This document shows positions 1 through 6,850 of a DNA stretch of 12,926 bases, one piece after another (the stretch's first letter is position 1; every line of letters begins with the position of its first letter). Source of the DNA: Thermacetogenium sp. UBA4966. Lineage in GTDB: Bacteria; Bacillota; DSM-12270; Thermacetogeniales; Thermacetogeniaceae. The position numbers were made by a program, and so were the translations under genes. The notes under the pieces are model-generated. The model was given only the letters and a program-made list of their open reading frames with translations. It made no database searches and was not told the DNA's origin. Location of the stretch: the NCBI GenBank assembly GCA_002397275.1, contig DHAA01000022.1:1-12926 (forward strand), written 5' to 3'.

Positions 1-46
1 GGGAGTTTCCGAATAACTACTAAACATAAAAGGAGGGGGAAGCGCT

Positions 47-880
47 TTGCTACAAATCATCACCGACAGCGCCGCAGATCTGCCGCCGGAAGTAATCGAA
101 AGGTATAAGATCCATGTGGTTCCACTGACCGTGCATATCGACGGTGAGGAGTATTTAGACAGGGTCGAACTTTCAGCAGAAGAATTTTACCGTAAAATGG
201 CCGGTGCTAAAGTCCTGCCCAAAACATCTCAGCCCCCGGCGGCCGCTTTCATCAAAATATTTCAAGCCCTGGCATCCAAGGGAGAACTCCTCTGCATCAG
301 CATGTCCTCAAAACTGAGCGGCACCTTCCAGACAGCGTGCCTGGCCAAGGAAATGTCCGGCATTAACGCAACAGTGTTCGACAGCTGGGCAGCCTCATTG
401 GCCCAAGGGCTGCAGGTGATCAAAGCAGCGATGCTGGCTGAAAAAGGGCTTCCCTGTTCAGAGATTATAAGTAAATTGACACCGTTCAGAAATAAAATGA
501 CCATCTTAATCCTGCTGGATACCCTGGAGAACATCGTCAAGGGAGGCAGGTTGAGCAAATTCCAGGGCTCCCTGGCTAAACTGCTCAACATCAAGGTTCT
601 GCTGACAGGCGTCGAAGGGGCGGTGGTTATGCTGGAACGGGCGCATGGAAGGAAAAAGGCTTTTCAAAAGATTGTGGAGATAATAGGCGACAAAGTCAGG
701 GAAGCAAAAGAAATTCCGGCGAGAATGTTCAGCATCTCTCATTGCAACAACATCAAAGACGCAGAATTCCTGAAAAAACAGATTACGGAAAAATACCGGC
801 CTTGTGATGTGCTCATCAACGAGATGGGACCGACAATCGCCACTTACGCCGGGAAAGGCGGCTTGATCATCTCCTTTTAA
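47..880 (+). CDS. DegV family fatty-acid-binding protein
   Basis: This 277-residue protein has the full DegV/FakB layout. Visible motifs are the N-terminal ITDSAADLP (residues 5-13), KTSQP (59-63), the SSKLSGTF loop (87-94), VFDSWAASLAQG (110-121) and the KGGRLS turn (165-170). DegV proteins bind one fatty acid molecule; in characterised Gram-positive species they act as the FakB subunit that presents it to the kinase FakA for phosphorylation in the cytosol. No fakA-like gene is in the window, so the lipid partner role is inferred from the family. The start is a TTG at 47-49, chosen because a strong AGGAGGGGG site (31-39) lies 7 bases upstream and the ITDS motif follows at once. It converges on the next gene with 5 bases between stop codons. 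Its promoter must lie outside the window. Confidence 0.93.
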   Translation: MLQIITDSAADLPPEVIERYKIHVVPLTVHIDGEEYLDRVELSAEEFYRKMAGAKVLPKTSQPPAAAFIKIFQALASKGELLCISMSSKLSGTFQTACLAKEMSGINATVFDSWAASLAQGLQVIKAAMLAEKGLPCSEIISKLTPFRNKMTILILLDTLENIVKGGRLSKFQGSLAKLLNIKVLLTGVEGAVVMLERAHGRKKAFQKIVEIIGDKVREAKEIPARMFSISHCNNIKDAEFLKKQITEKYRPCDVLINEMGPTIATYAGKGGLIISF

Positions 881-885
881 ACCGC

Positions 886-1776
886 CTAAAGGGATTGGAA
901 AAGCAGCCTTCCCTTTTGAACATGATAGTTGATCAGCTTTCGCTCCAAGAGGTAGGTGAGAAAGGCAGAAACGGTGGAGAAAATTACATGATACTCCATC
1001 AGATTGAGAGGCAAATCATTATTGGTTGCGAGCTGTTCCACCAGGTCCTCTTTGCTCAGAGGCTGTCTGAGGAGTTCCAGGATCTGCTGCTGGACCGTAT
1101 TGATATTTTCCAGGTTCTTGGCCACCAGACCGGGAAGCTCTTCACCGGCAAAAGCATCACCGTCATGGCTGATGACGAAATAGTCGGCATCAACCTCTGA
1201 TAAGGAATGAAGAGTAGTTATGCTTTTTCCGATGTCATAGCGATAGGGAATGAGGTACTTTTCCAGGGTAGAGGCGCTGAAGATGGAGTCCCCGAGAAAA
1301 CATACCCTATCGGGAGTAATAAGGCCAATCTGACCAATTGTGTGGCCAACAAGAGGGATTATCTCAAATTCCTGTTCCTCGATTTTCCACACACCCGTTT
1401 CCAGGTAATGATCTATAGGAAAACGCCGCGGGCCGCGGTCCAAATCCGGCAAAGGGTTGGCGGAGAAAAAAATGGCGGCGAGCAGGGAAGGGTTTTCTGC
1501 AAACGGTTTCTCGGACTGCGAGGTATATACTTTGCAGCGCGGGTAGTTTCTTTGAAAATAGATGTTGCCGCGGCAGTGATCCAGGTGAATGTGTGTGTTA
1601 ACGATATATTGGAGGCGAATGTTATTGTTCTTGACCGTCTCATCTATCATGCGGGCTTGTGCGCCGGTAAAGCCGGTGTCGATCAAAAGGCAGCAGCCGC
1701 CGGCAAAGACATAAACGCCGACATTTGTAGCGGCTTTAATATAACAGGTATTCCCTTTTATCCTGACAAGATCCAT
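886..1776 (-). CDS. Metallo-beta-lactamase-fold hydrolase
   Basis: This is a 296-residue protein of the metallo-beta-lactamase superfamily. The zinc-site motif HIHLDH (residues 62-67) is followed by H145 in GHTIGQ, D163 in FLGDS and H204 in ISHDGD, so the full binuclear ligand set is present. The N-terminal sheet reads VYVFAGGCCLLIDTG, as in glyoxalase II-like members. Residues from about 225 to the end form a helical extension resembling a winged-helix-like tail (LSKEDLVEQL...YLLERKLI), seen in several uncharacterised hydrolases of this group. The substrate cannot be told from sequence. The ORF is open further upstream to 1971, but the ATG at 1776 starts just before the fold, has an AGGGTG site and lies below a promoter; the upstream part overlaps the divergent phosphatase. 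An ATG at 1794 is a less likely alternative. Confidence 0.88.
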   Translation of the reverse strand: MDLVRIKGNTCYIKAATNVGVYVFAGGCCLLIDTGFTGAQARMIDETVKNNNIRLQYIVNTHIHLDHCRGNIYFQRNYPRCKVYTSQSEKPFAENPSLLAAIFFSANPLPDLDRGPRRFPIDHYLETGVWKIEEQEFEIIPLVGHTIGQIGLITPDRVCFLGDSIFSASTLEKYLIPYRYDIGKSITTLHSLSEVDADYFVISHDGDAFAGEELPGLVAKNLENINTVQQQILELLRQPLSKEDLVEQLATNNDLPLNLMEYHVIFSTVSAFLTYLLERKLINYHVQKGRLLFQSL

Positions 1777-1792
1777 GCTAAACACCCTAATC

Positions 1793-1820
1793 ATTATAGC
1801 AAATCTATACCAAAAAACAA
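1793..1820 (-). promoter_or_regulatory. Sigma-A-type promoter for the metallo-hydrolase gene
   Basis: On the minus strand a -35 box TTGTTT (1815-1820) and a perfect -10 box TATAAT (1793-1798) are separated by 16 bases. Transcription would begin roughly 7 bases below the -10 box, leaving a leader of only about 10 bases before the ATG at 1776, so the gene would be nearly leaderless. The site lies in the 67-base gap between two divergent genes. Boxes are read by eye and not tested. Confidence 0.55.
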
Positions 1821-1843
1821 CAAGGCGGAAAGGGGGAGACAAA

Positions 1844-2506
1844 ATGTTAAAAGCTATTCTCTTTGATTTGGACGGGACACTGATCGATTCTATCCCTTTG
1901 ATCAGGATGAGTTTTGAGCATACCTTTGACTGTCTCGGCTTGCCCTGGGGGGAGGGAGAGGTACTCAACACTATCGGCCTTCCCCTGCGGGATGCAGCTA
2001 AACAATACGCTCCCGGAGAAGAAGAGGAATTCCTGAAAGTCTACGCCGAATATCAAAAAAGGACCCAGGAAAAACTCTTGAAGCCTTTTCCTGAAGCCAA
2101 GAGAGCCCTCGCCCATTTTCATGATCAAGGCTACTTCACAGGTGTCGTTACTTCCAAACGCCGGAAAGCGGCCAGAGAAAGCTTATCCATAACGGGGCTG
2201 GAAAAGCATCTAGAAGCGGTAGTAACCGTAGAAGACGCCGCCAGGCCAAAACCAAACCCTGACGGCATAGTTTGGGCCTTAGAGCAGTTGAAAGCCACCC
2301 CATCCGAAGCAGTATACATCGGGGACAGCATCTATGACATCCTCACCGGCAAAAACGCCGGAACATCTACGATCGGAGTAACCTGGGGAATAGCGGCAAG
2401 GGATGATTTGAAAAAGCAGCAGCCCGACTTCCTGGTTGATTCCTGGCAAGAACTGCTTTCCGCCATCAGCTGCCTGAGATGCAGTCAGCAGATTCTATTT
2501 CGATAA
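1844..2506 (+). CDS. HAD-superfamily phosphatase (PpaX/phosphoglycolate-phosphatase-like)
   Basis: This 220-residue protein has all four HAD motifs: DLDGT (residues 8-12, nucleophile D8 and acid/base D10), the TSK motif (103-105), K136 in RPKPNP, and GDSIYD (160-165) with the metal-binding aspartates. The helical insert between motifs I and II (about 15-85) is a C1 cap as in Gph and PpaX. Family members hydrolyse small phosphate esters such as phosphoglycolate, or pyrophosphate in the case of PpaX; the substrate here is not decidable. The start ATG at 1844 follows AGGGGGAG (1830-1837) and begins directly with the MLKAILFDLDGT strand; the upstream open frame from 1775 has no such site and overlaps the divergent hydrolase promoter. 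The last 41 bases overlap the end of the convergent NlpC/P60 gene, so the two messengers share complementary 3' ends. Confidence 0.9.
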   Translation: MLKAILFDLDGTLIDSIPLIRMSFEHTFDCLGLPWGEGEVLNTIGLPLRDAAKQYAPGEEEEFLKVYAEYQKRTQEKLLKPFPEAKRALAHFHDQGYFTGVVTSKRRKAARESLSITGLEKHLEAVVTVEDAARPKPNPDGIVWALEQLKATPSEAVYIGDSIYDILTGKNAGTSTIGVTWGIAARDDLKKQQPDFLVDSWQELLSAISCLRCSQQILFR

Positions 2507-3827
2507 GAGCGGCGAGGGCCATGAGCAACTCCTCACCACTGCGGCGCCGCAAAGAAAGGGGGCTGACCGTCACCGCATTAAGAGGCGCCGGTAGACAGCC
2601 GCCATCTGCATCCCCCTTTTCTTGATCACCGAAATAGGCAATGGCATGTATCACATAATACTCATCCCGGTGTTTCCCCAGATAAACCATAACATGCCCC
2701 GGGAAAAACAGTATCGCCCCGGTGCCAATCTGCTCCAGCAAACGCTGTCGCCGCCGCCTGGAGGCTCCTGCCGGAGAAAAGGAATTTCCCGGCAATAGCC
2801 CCTGCTCCCTTGAATTGCGCGGGAACTGAAACCCGAAGCAGCGATATATATCTCTCACAAAAGCTGAACAGTCCCGGGAATTGAAAAGCCCTCCCCAGCC
2901 ATAGCGCTCCCCGTGCATCTTAAACGCCTGTCTGATCACCGCCCCCCTGGTATAAGGAAGATATCCAATAGAAACATCGCCTGCACTGGGTACCAGGGCC
3001 GGTTTAAAGGTCAGCTCCCCCAAACTGTCATGCACCGGAAGTTTGACGACATAACATCCTATTGGGGACTGGTTATCGATCGCTTCTGGGATCTCCTCCC
3101 GGGCCGCCAGAGGAATCCGGGCGCCCATCTTAAATTCCAGCTCAGATATCCCGGGAGAATAAGGATTATAACCCAGGCGCAGCCTGCTTCCAGTCACTGT
3201 CAAAAGTCGCTCTTCATGCAAATAAGCGAGCCAAATCCGGCGAGAAGCAGCGACAGCCAGGCGCCTGGCAGAAATCCACCCCCTACAAAAAGAGGACTGG
3301 GCAAAGATCCACCGCTTACTCCTGCTTTCATGTAAGATGACGAGCGGTTCTGCGGGATCAAGGGACGTTTCCTGGAAGAGATCAAACTCCTGATCCGCGG
3401 GATCATCCGTTATAAATAAATCGCTGGGAAACGACCTGACAGACGTGCTTCTGATCGAATAGGCATATTTCATCTTGCATACACTTTCTAAGCCTTGAAG
3501 GTTCATCTCCTGCAGCAGACTATCGAAAAAAGGCTGCTCTAGCGGCTGCCCTTGGTGGTAAAGGGGCTTGCTGGGAAATTCCCTCTCCTTCAGCATTTCT
3601 TCGATGCATACCCCCGGCAGTTCCTCCTGATGAGCAGCGAGATCCCGTATTACTTGAGGATGTCTCTTCCTGATTTCTTGATTAAAACAGACAATCTGCT
3701 CGCCGCTCATGATGAGGCGCTCGGGTTGAGCAAGCCTGCGCAGCCAGAACTCCGCCGTCTGGACATCCTTGAAATAAGGGGGTTGCGGCGGCAAATCGCC
3801 GCCTCTACCCGGCAGCGCGGAAAACAT
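2466..3827 (-). CDS. NlpC/P60 family cell-wall peptidase with SH3-type domains
   Basis: This 453-residue protein ends in an NlpC/P60 domain (about 295-410). The catalytic cysteine is C320 in the DCSAFVRD motif, the histidine is H378 in PGHVMVYLG, and the third polar residue is probably H394. Upstream lie an N-terminal helical segment (about 20-60, FWLRRL...IVCFNQEI) like the stabilising N-terminal module of this subgroup, and two SH3-like modules (about 122-190 and 205-285; the first has the typical RSFPSD...FDLFQETSLDPAEP pattern). Such enzymes cleave D-gamma-glutamyl-meso-diaminopimelate bonds in peptidoglycan peptides; YkfC-like relatives act on free muropeptides. No signal peptide is visible after the chosen ATG, which follows a strong AAGGAGGTGG site (3835-3844), so a cytosolic recycling role or an unrecognised export route is possible. 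The 3' end overlaps the phosphatase gene. Confidence 0.87.
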   Translation of the reverse strand: MFSALPGRGGDLPPQPPYFKDVQTAEFWLRRLAQPERLIMSGEQIVCFNQEIRKRHPQVIRDLAAHQEELPGVCIEEMLKEREFPSKPLYHQGQPLEQPFFDSLLQEMNLQGLESVCKMKYAYSIRSTSVRSFPSDLFITDDPADQEFDLFQETSLDPAEPLVILHESRSKRWIFAQSSFCRGWISARRLAVAASRRIWLAYLHEERLLTVTGSRLRLGYNPYSPGISELEFKMGARIPLAAREEIPEAIDNQSPIGCYVVKLPVHDSLGELTFKPALVPSAGDVSIGYLPYTRGAVIRQAFKMHGERYGWGGLFNSRDCSAFVRDIYRCFGFQFPRNSREQGLLPGNSFSPAGASRRRRQRLLEQIGTGAILFFPGHVMVYLGKHRDEYYVIHAIAYFGDQEKGDADGGCLPAPLNAVTVSPLSLRRRSGEELLMALAALIEIESADCISGS

Positions 3828-3862
3828 AGAAATTCCACCTCCTTTAAACAGAGTCCGCTATC

Positions 3863-3868
3863 ATTATA
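3863..3868 (-). promoter_or_regulatory. Possible -10 box of the NlpC/P60 gene
   Basis: A perfect TATAAT on the minus strand lies about 36 bases upstream of the NlpC/P60 start codon and just upstream of its ribosome binding site. No convincing -35 box is seen at 16-18 bases, so this is a weak call. It would give a leader of about 30 bases. Confidence 0.35.
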
Positions 3869-3917
3869 TTGCCGCTTGATAAGCACTATACTGAATCGAT
3901 AATTGCAGCTAATTATT

Positions 3918-3946
3918 TTGCTTTTTTTGCTCTAATGTATTATGAT
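3918..3946 (+). promoter_or_regulatory. Sigma-A-type promoter for the cold-shock gene
   Basis: The -35 box TTGCTT (3918-3923) and -10 box TATGAT (3941-3946) are spaced by exactly 17 bases, each one or two mismatches from consensus. Transcription would begin near 3953, giving an untranslated leader of about 120 bases before the cold-shock gene. A T-rich stretch (3916-3928) overlaps the -35 region. Confidence 0.6.
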
Positions 3947-3952
3947 AATAGT

Positions 3953-4072
3953 GTCATGAAAGAGTTGGATATTTCTAGAAGTTCTTGCGGCCTCCTGTTT
4001 TCATAAGGACGAAAGGTACTCAATGTAATTCCACTTTTGCATGAATTTGTCCGAAAGGAGGTACAGCATCAC
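3953..4072 (+). promoter_or_regulatory. Long 5' leader of the cold-shock mRNA
   Basis: About 120 bases separate the predicted transcription start from the cold-shock ATG. Long leaders are known in cspA-family mRNAs, where temperature-dependent folding controls stability and translation. The strong AAAGGAGGT ribosome binding site (4054-4062) sits at its 3' end. I did not find a named cold-box sequence, so a thermosensor role is inferred from family knowledge and length only. Confidence 0.35.
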
Positions 4073-4270
4073 ATGGAAGGTAGAGTTAAATGGTTTAATG
4101 CTGAAAAGGGCTACGGTTTCATCGAACAGGACGAAGGCGGAGATGTTTTCGTTCATTATTCCGCAATCCAGGGCGAAGGCTTCAAAACCCTTGACGAGGA
4201 CCAAAGAGTTGAGTTCGACGTAGTGGACGGCGCCCGCGGACCGCAGGCAGCCAATGTTGTTCGCCTGTAA
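4073..4270 (+). CDS. csp: Cold-shock protein (CspA/CspB family)
   Basis: This 65-residue protein is one complete cold-shock domain. The RNA-binding motifs are visible as KGYGFIE (RNP1, residues 14-20) and VFVHY (RNP2, residues 27-31), and the chain starts with the typical GRVKWFNAEKG strand and ends with GPQAANV. Such proteins bind single-stranded RNA and DNA and act as RNA chaperones in the cytosol, often but not always induced by cold. The ATG at 4073 was chosen because AAAGGAGGT lies 10 bases upstream and it matches the family start; an in-frame TTG at 4037 would add 12 unrelated residues. It has its own promoter and terminator and so forms a one-gene transcript. A second cold-shock domain occurs in this window, fused to Csm2. 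Confidence 0.96.
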   Translation: MEGRVKWFNAEKGYGFIEQDEGGDVFVHYSAIQGEGFKTLDEDQRVEFDVVDGARGPQAANVVRL

Positions 4271-4333
4271 AGAAGCGCTGAACTTCATTATGTACTGTTC
4301 TCAGGCATAAACAGAAAAAACGCTTAACAGTAA

Positions 4334-4370
4334 GGAGGCGGCTTTGAAAAAGGCCGTCTCTTAGCTTCTT
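4334..4370 (+). terminator. Rho-independent terminator after the cold-shock gene
   Basis: The arms GAGGCGGC (4335-4342) and GCCGTCTC (4353-4360) form an eight-pair stem with one G-U pair and a 10-base loop, followed by a T-rich but interrupted run (4361-4370). The weak T tract lowers confidence. It lies 64 bases after the csp stop codon and before nth. Confidence 0.55.
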
Positions 4371-4378
4371 AAAACCTT

Positions 4379-4403
4379 CCCTGCCGCTTCTTAACGGTCA
4401 GGG
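4379..4403 (+). other. Hairpin upstream of nth
   Basis: CCCTGCCG (4379-4386) pairs with CGG-T-CAGGG (4395-4403) through one bulged T, around an 8-base loop. It lies about 45 bases before the nth start. No T run follows, so it is not a clear terminator; it may be part of the nth leader or chance. Confidence 0.25.
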
Positions 4404-4447
4404 TACAGGGCGGGTTGTCGGGGAAATCAAAGAGAGGTAAGACTAAT

Positions 4448-5116
4448 TTGACTGTTAAAAACAGAGAAATGAGAAGAAAGCTAGCCGCTGCCGTACTCAA
4501 TCGCCTGCGTCAGGCCCACCCTGACGCCGGGCCTCGTTTACTGTCCTCCAACCCCTACCAGGCCCTGGTCGCCACCATACTATCCGCTCAAACAACAGAT
4601 ACACAGACCAACCGGGTAACGCCTTTTCTTTTCAAAGAGTATCCGGATGCTCAGGCACTTGCCGCCGCCAATCCGGCCGCTGTTGAAAAGACAATCAAAT
4701 CAGTGGGACTGTACAGAGCAAAAGCCGCGCACCTCGTGGCCGCAGCCAAGATGATTGAGGATGAGTTCGCAGGAGAAGTCCCCGCAGATTTCCAATCCCT
4801 ATTGAAGCTCCCCGGGGTGGGGAGAAAAACCGCCAATGTCGTTCTGGCCAATGCCTTCGGCAAACCGGGCCTGGGAGTGGATACCCATGTCCACCGCGTC
4901 ACCAACCGAATCGGGCTCTGCAAAGAAAAACACCCTGCCGGGACAGAGAAACAGCTCAAGGAATTGATACCCGAAGAGGAATGGGGAGAGGCACATCATC
5001 TCCTGATCTTTCACGGCCGCCGCTTCTGCAGGGCAAGAAAGCCGGAATGCGACGCCTGCACTTTGAGAGAAATCTGTGAAAAGGGAAAGAAAGCGGTCCC
5101 CACGGATTTATTATGA
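4448..5116 (+). CDS. nth: Endonuclease III (DNA glycosylase/AP lyase)
   Basis: This 222-residue protein is a full-length endonuclease III. It removes oxidised pyrimidines from DNA and nicks the resulting abasic site in base excision repair. The helix-hairpin-helix motif LPGVGRKTANVV (121-132) contains the Schiff-base lysine K127; the catalytic aspartate is D145 in GVDTHVHRV. The C-terminal four cysteines C194, C201, C204 and C210 have the 6-2-5 spacing of the [4Fe-4S] cluster loop. The start chosen is a TTG at 4448, because AGAGAGGT (4431-4438) lies 9 bases upstream; a TTG at 4415 adds 11 residues with a poorer site, and ATG 4469 has none. The gene ends 1 base from the stop codon of the oppositely transcribed csx20, leaving no room for an intergenic terminator. 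Confidence 0.95.
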   Translation: MTVKNREMRRKLAAAVLNRLRQAHPDAGPRLLSSNPYQALVATILSAQTTDTQTNRVTPFLFKEYPDAQALAAANPAAVEKTIKSVGLYRAKAAHLVAAAKMIEDEFAGEVPADFQSLLKLPGVGRKTANVVLANAFGKPGLGVDTHVHRVTNRIGLCKEKHPAGTEKQLKELIPEEEWGEAHHLLIFHGRRFCRARKPECDACTLREICEKGKKAVPTDLL

Positions 5117-5117
5117 T

Positions 5118-5507
5118 TTAGTCTTTGTCATACAATCTGAATCTAACATGCTCAAATACTCTTTTAGTATTAATTGTTTCCCCGTCGCGGATCTCAAGCA
5201 CTTTTCTAGCGGTGGTTGCATAAATAGGCTTTAGAATTCTAGAAAACGCCCATCTTACCATTTGGTATACAGCGCCAAAATCTCCCTGTATTAAGATATA
5301 GTCCCCTTTCTTAACCCTCTCCGCCAGCCATTTCTTAACAGGTTGAATATAGTCTTTTATATCCGGAATATCCGGGGGAACCTGAGACCACAGAGCTTTT
5401 AAATCATCGGGCAAATAGAAGATCTTATTGACGCCGAGATCCTGATAGACATCTCTCTTTTGCTGGGCAGTTAATTCATGAGAAAAGAGCAGATACAGAT
5501 CCGGCAC
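5118..5507 (-). CDS. csx20: CRISPR-associated protein Csx20 (proposed cOA ring nuclease)
   Basis: This 129-residue protein matches the small Csx20 family as I remember it: an N-terminal LLFSHELT strand (6-13), the LGVNKIFYLPDDLKALW region (24-40), the conserved QGDFGA (74-79), PIYATT (94-99) and a C-terminal VFEHVRFRLY (117-126). Comparative studies of the CARF superfamily placed Csx20 among candidate ring nucleases, which bind and cleave cyclic oligoadenylate and so switch off type III signalling; that activity is inferred here. It is the last gene of the Csm operon, directly after the HEPN half of csx1, which fits the pairing of an effector with its off-switch. The frame also opens at a GTG at 5516, but that codon lies inside the AAGGAAGGTGG site (5510-5520); the GTG at 5507, after this site, is the better start. 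Confidence 0.8.
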   Translation of the reverse strand: MPDLYLLFSHELTAQQKRDVYQDLGVNKIFYLPDDLKALWSQVPPDIPDIKDYIQPVKKWLAERVKKGDYILIQGDFGAVYQMVRWAFSRILKPIYATTARKVLEIRDGETINTKRVFEHVRFRLYDKD

Positions 5508-5521
5508 ATAAACCACCTTCC

Positions 5522-6115
5522 TTATATCTTATTATAGGGGAATTCATCAGGCAGCTTCTCAAGCGCTCTGTTATTAAACACAAATTTTCTTATCCTTTTC
5601 AAATGATTACCAGCGTCTCTGATGTCATCCCGGTAATTATTATTATCGTCATAACCTGCATGGGCTATATTATTCCGCTTATTGCGTATTATATTATACT
5701 CTTTATATAAATCTTTATATTTCTGATTTTCTTTAAATGTCGATCCATTTATTAAGCATTTAATTCTCTTTCGTTGGATATTAAAGTGTTTATCCCGATA
5801 TATTTCCCATATCCTGGTGATAACGGACTCCACTAAACAAATATACCCCTGAGTAAAGCGCTTATTATCAAAATACCACTCGGCTAAGGCAAACTGGAGT
5901 TGACTATTGGAGTTTATCCCCTTAAATCTATCACTGAAAGATTTTAAAAACGGCTGCATATATTTTATTACCTGTTCCGGTATTCTGTTTTGATCAAGTA
6001 GATAATTGAGCCGATCAATTTCCTTCTTGAAATCAGTTATGTAATTTATATTCACTATATCGGAAATATTCTTTATGCTTTCCGAAATATCTTCATTACT
6101 GATTAAATCGGGCAA
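5522..6115 (-). CDS. csx1: HEPN ribonuclease half of a split Csx1-type effector
   Basis: This frame encodes about 197 mostly helical, charged residues. Near its C-terminal end (about 147-152) it contains RNNIAH within RNKRNNIAHAG, the R-x4-H catalytic signature of HEPN RNases, as in TM1812/Csx1 proteins. In that family the HEPN domain is the C-terminal half of one chain whose CARF domain binds cyclic oligoadenylate; binding turns on non-specific RNA cleavage. Here the CARF half lies immediately upstream in a different frame, overlapping by about 20 bases. The only possible start is a TTG (6113-6115) with no ribosome binding site, so independent translation is doubtful. Removing one T from the TTT at 6114-6116 joins the two into one chain of about 440 residues. 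I therefore read it as the 3' part of a frameshifted gene or an assembly error. Confidence 0.75.
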   Translation of the reverse strand: MPDLISNEDISESIKNISDIVNINYITDFKKEIDRLNYLLDQNRIPEQVIKYMQPFLKSFSDRFKGINSNSQLQFALAEWYFDNKRFTQGYICLVESVITRIWEIYRDKHFNIQRKRIKCLINGSTFKENQKYKDLYKEYNIIRNKRNNIAHAGYDDNNNYRDDIRDAGNHLKRIRKFVFNNRALEKLPDEFPYNKI

Positions 6116-6845
6116 ACAGATAACCGTTACCGTAATTTATAAAATTATATGCACCTCTTGCCCAGAGAGTAATATTGTACAACGGGCTAAGATCTACAAT
6201 AGGTGCATAACCGAATTCTCTACTGACATCCAGCATACCATAAAACAAACCGCTCAGCTTAAAGTCGCTATTTAATTTTAGGATCCGCATTAAATCGAGC
6301 ATCAAATAATTGAAAAGGGGTATCGAACGGAAAGAATGAGTAATATCAAAATAAATTTCATCATTTTCCTCTAAATTGTCCCCAATACGCATAATGACAT
6401 CGAAGTTCTTCCATAATTCTGATTCATTCAGCCCATAATCGATGATGTAACAATGGGAACCACCCGCAGCGGAACCCCTAAGGTACTTCAGATAACCATC
6501 GATCGCCTTATTGACATTCTCTATATCACCCTCATCAAGCTTCGGATCTCCTGACCGGAAAGACTCCACTTTTTCTCCCAAATCCGCCCAATAGCCCCCA
6601 TCGAATTCCTGACTGCTCACCAAAGAAAAATATCTATAGACCTCTTCCCACATCGATTTTGAAGTACCCACCAAATATATTTTATCAACCTGCAGGTGTT
6701 CGCTTAAAGCTGTTGTAACAAAAGAAGTTTTATATTCTTGATCTGATCCTTCAAACTTGTACACAGCAGCTCTATATTCCCTTGACGAGATACTTTTATT
6801 ATTTAAAGCACCGGCGCCCAGAGATGATATTAGTACTTTTGACAT
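6096..6845 (-). CDS. csx1: CARF half of a split Csx1-type (TM1812/Csx2 family) effector
   Basis: This 249-residue product is a CARF sensor domain. It opens with KVLISSLGAG, has the TALSEHLQVDKIYLVGTSKS strand-helix unit, and carries YFDITHSFRSIPLF at about 187-200, a hallmark of the TM1812/Csx1 group. CARF domains bind cyclic oligoadenylate made by Cas10. Whether the ligand is cA4 or cA6 is not decidable. The product stops after YNFINYGNGYLF plus five residues that look unlike the family, where the HEPN half should follow; that half is found in the +1 frame. The ATG at 6845 is chosen because AAAGGAGG lies 10 bases upstream; the frame is open to 6881, but the ATG at 6854 touches that site. It starts 5 bases after the csm5 stop. 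Confidence 0.85.
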   Translation of the reverse strand: MSKVLISSLGAGALNNKSISSREYRAAVYKFEGSDQEYKTSFVTTALSEHLQVDKIYLVGTSKSMWEEVYRYFSLVSSQEFDGGYWADLGEKVESFRSGDPKLDEGDIENVNKAIDGYLKYLRGSAAGGSHCYIIDYGLNESELWKNFDVIMRIGDNLEENDEIYFDITHSFRSIPLFNYLMLDLMRILKLNSDFKLSGLFYGMLDVSREFGYAPIVDLSPLYNITLWARGAYNFINYGNGYLFARFNQ

Positions 6846-6850
6846 GCAAG

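Noticed and set aside
1..30. End of a preceding gene before DegV
   Set aside because: Two plus-strand frames end in stops at 14-16 and 25-27, but only a few codons are visible, too few to support a gene.
880..930. Bidirectional terminator between DegV and the metallo-hydrolase
   Set aside because: Only 5 bases separate the stop codons and no stable inverted repeat with a T run was found nearby.
1207..1866. A 219-codon open frame on the plus strand opposite the metallo-hydrolase
   Set aside because: It lies wholly antisense to a gene with all zinc-ligand motifs, has no ribosome binding site, and its translation shows no family features.
4037..4072. Upstream TTG start for the cold-shock protein
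   Set aside because: The added 12 residues do not occur in the family and would cover the strong ribosome binding site of the ATG at 4073.
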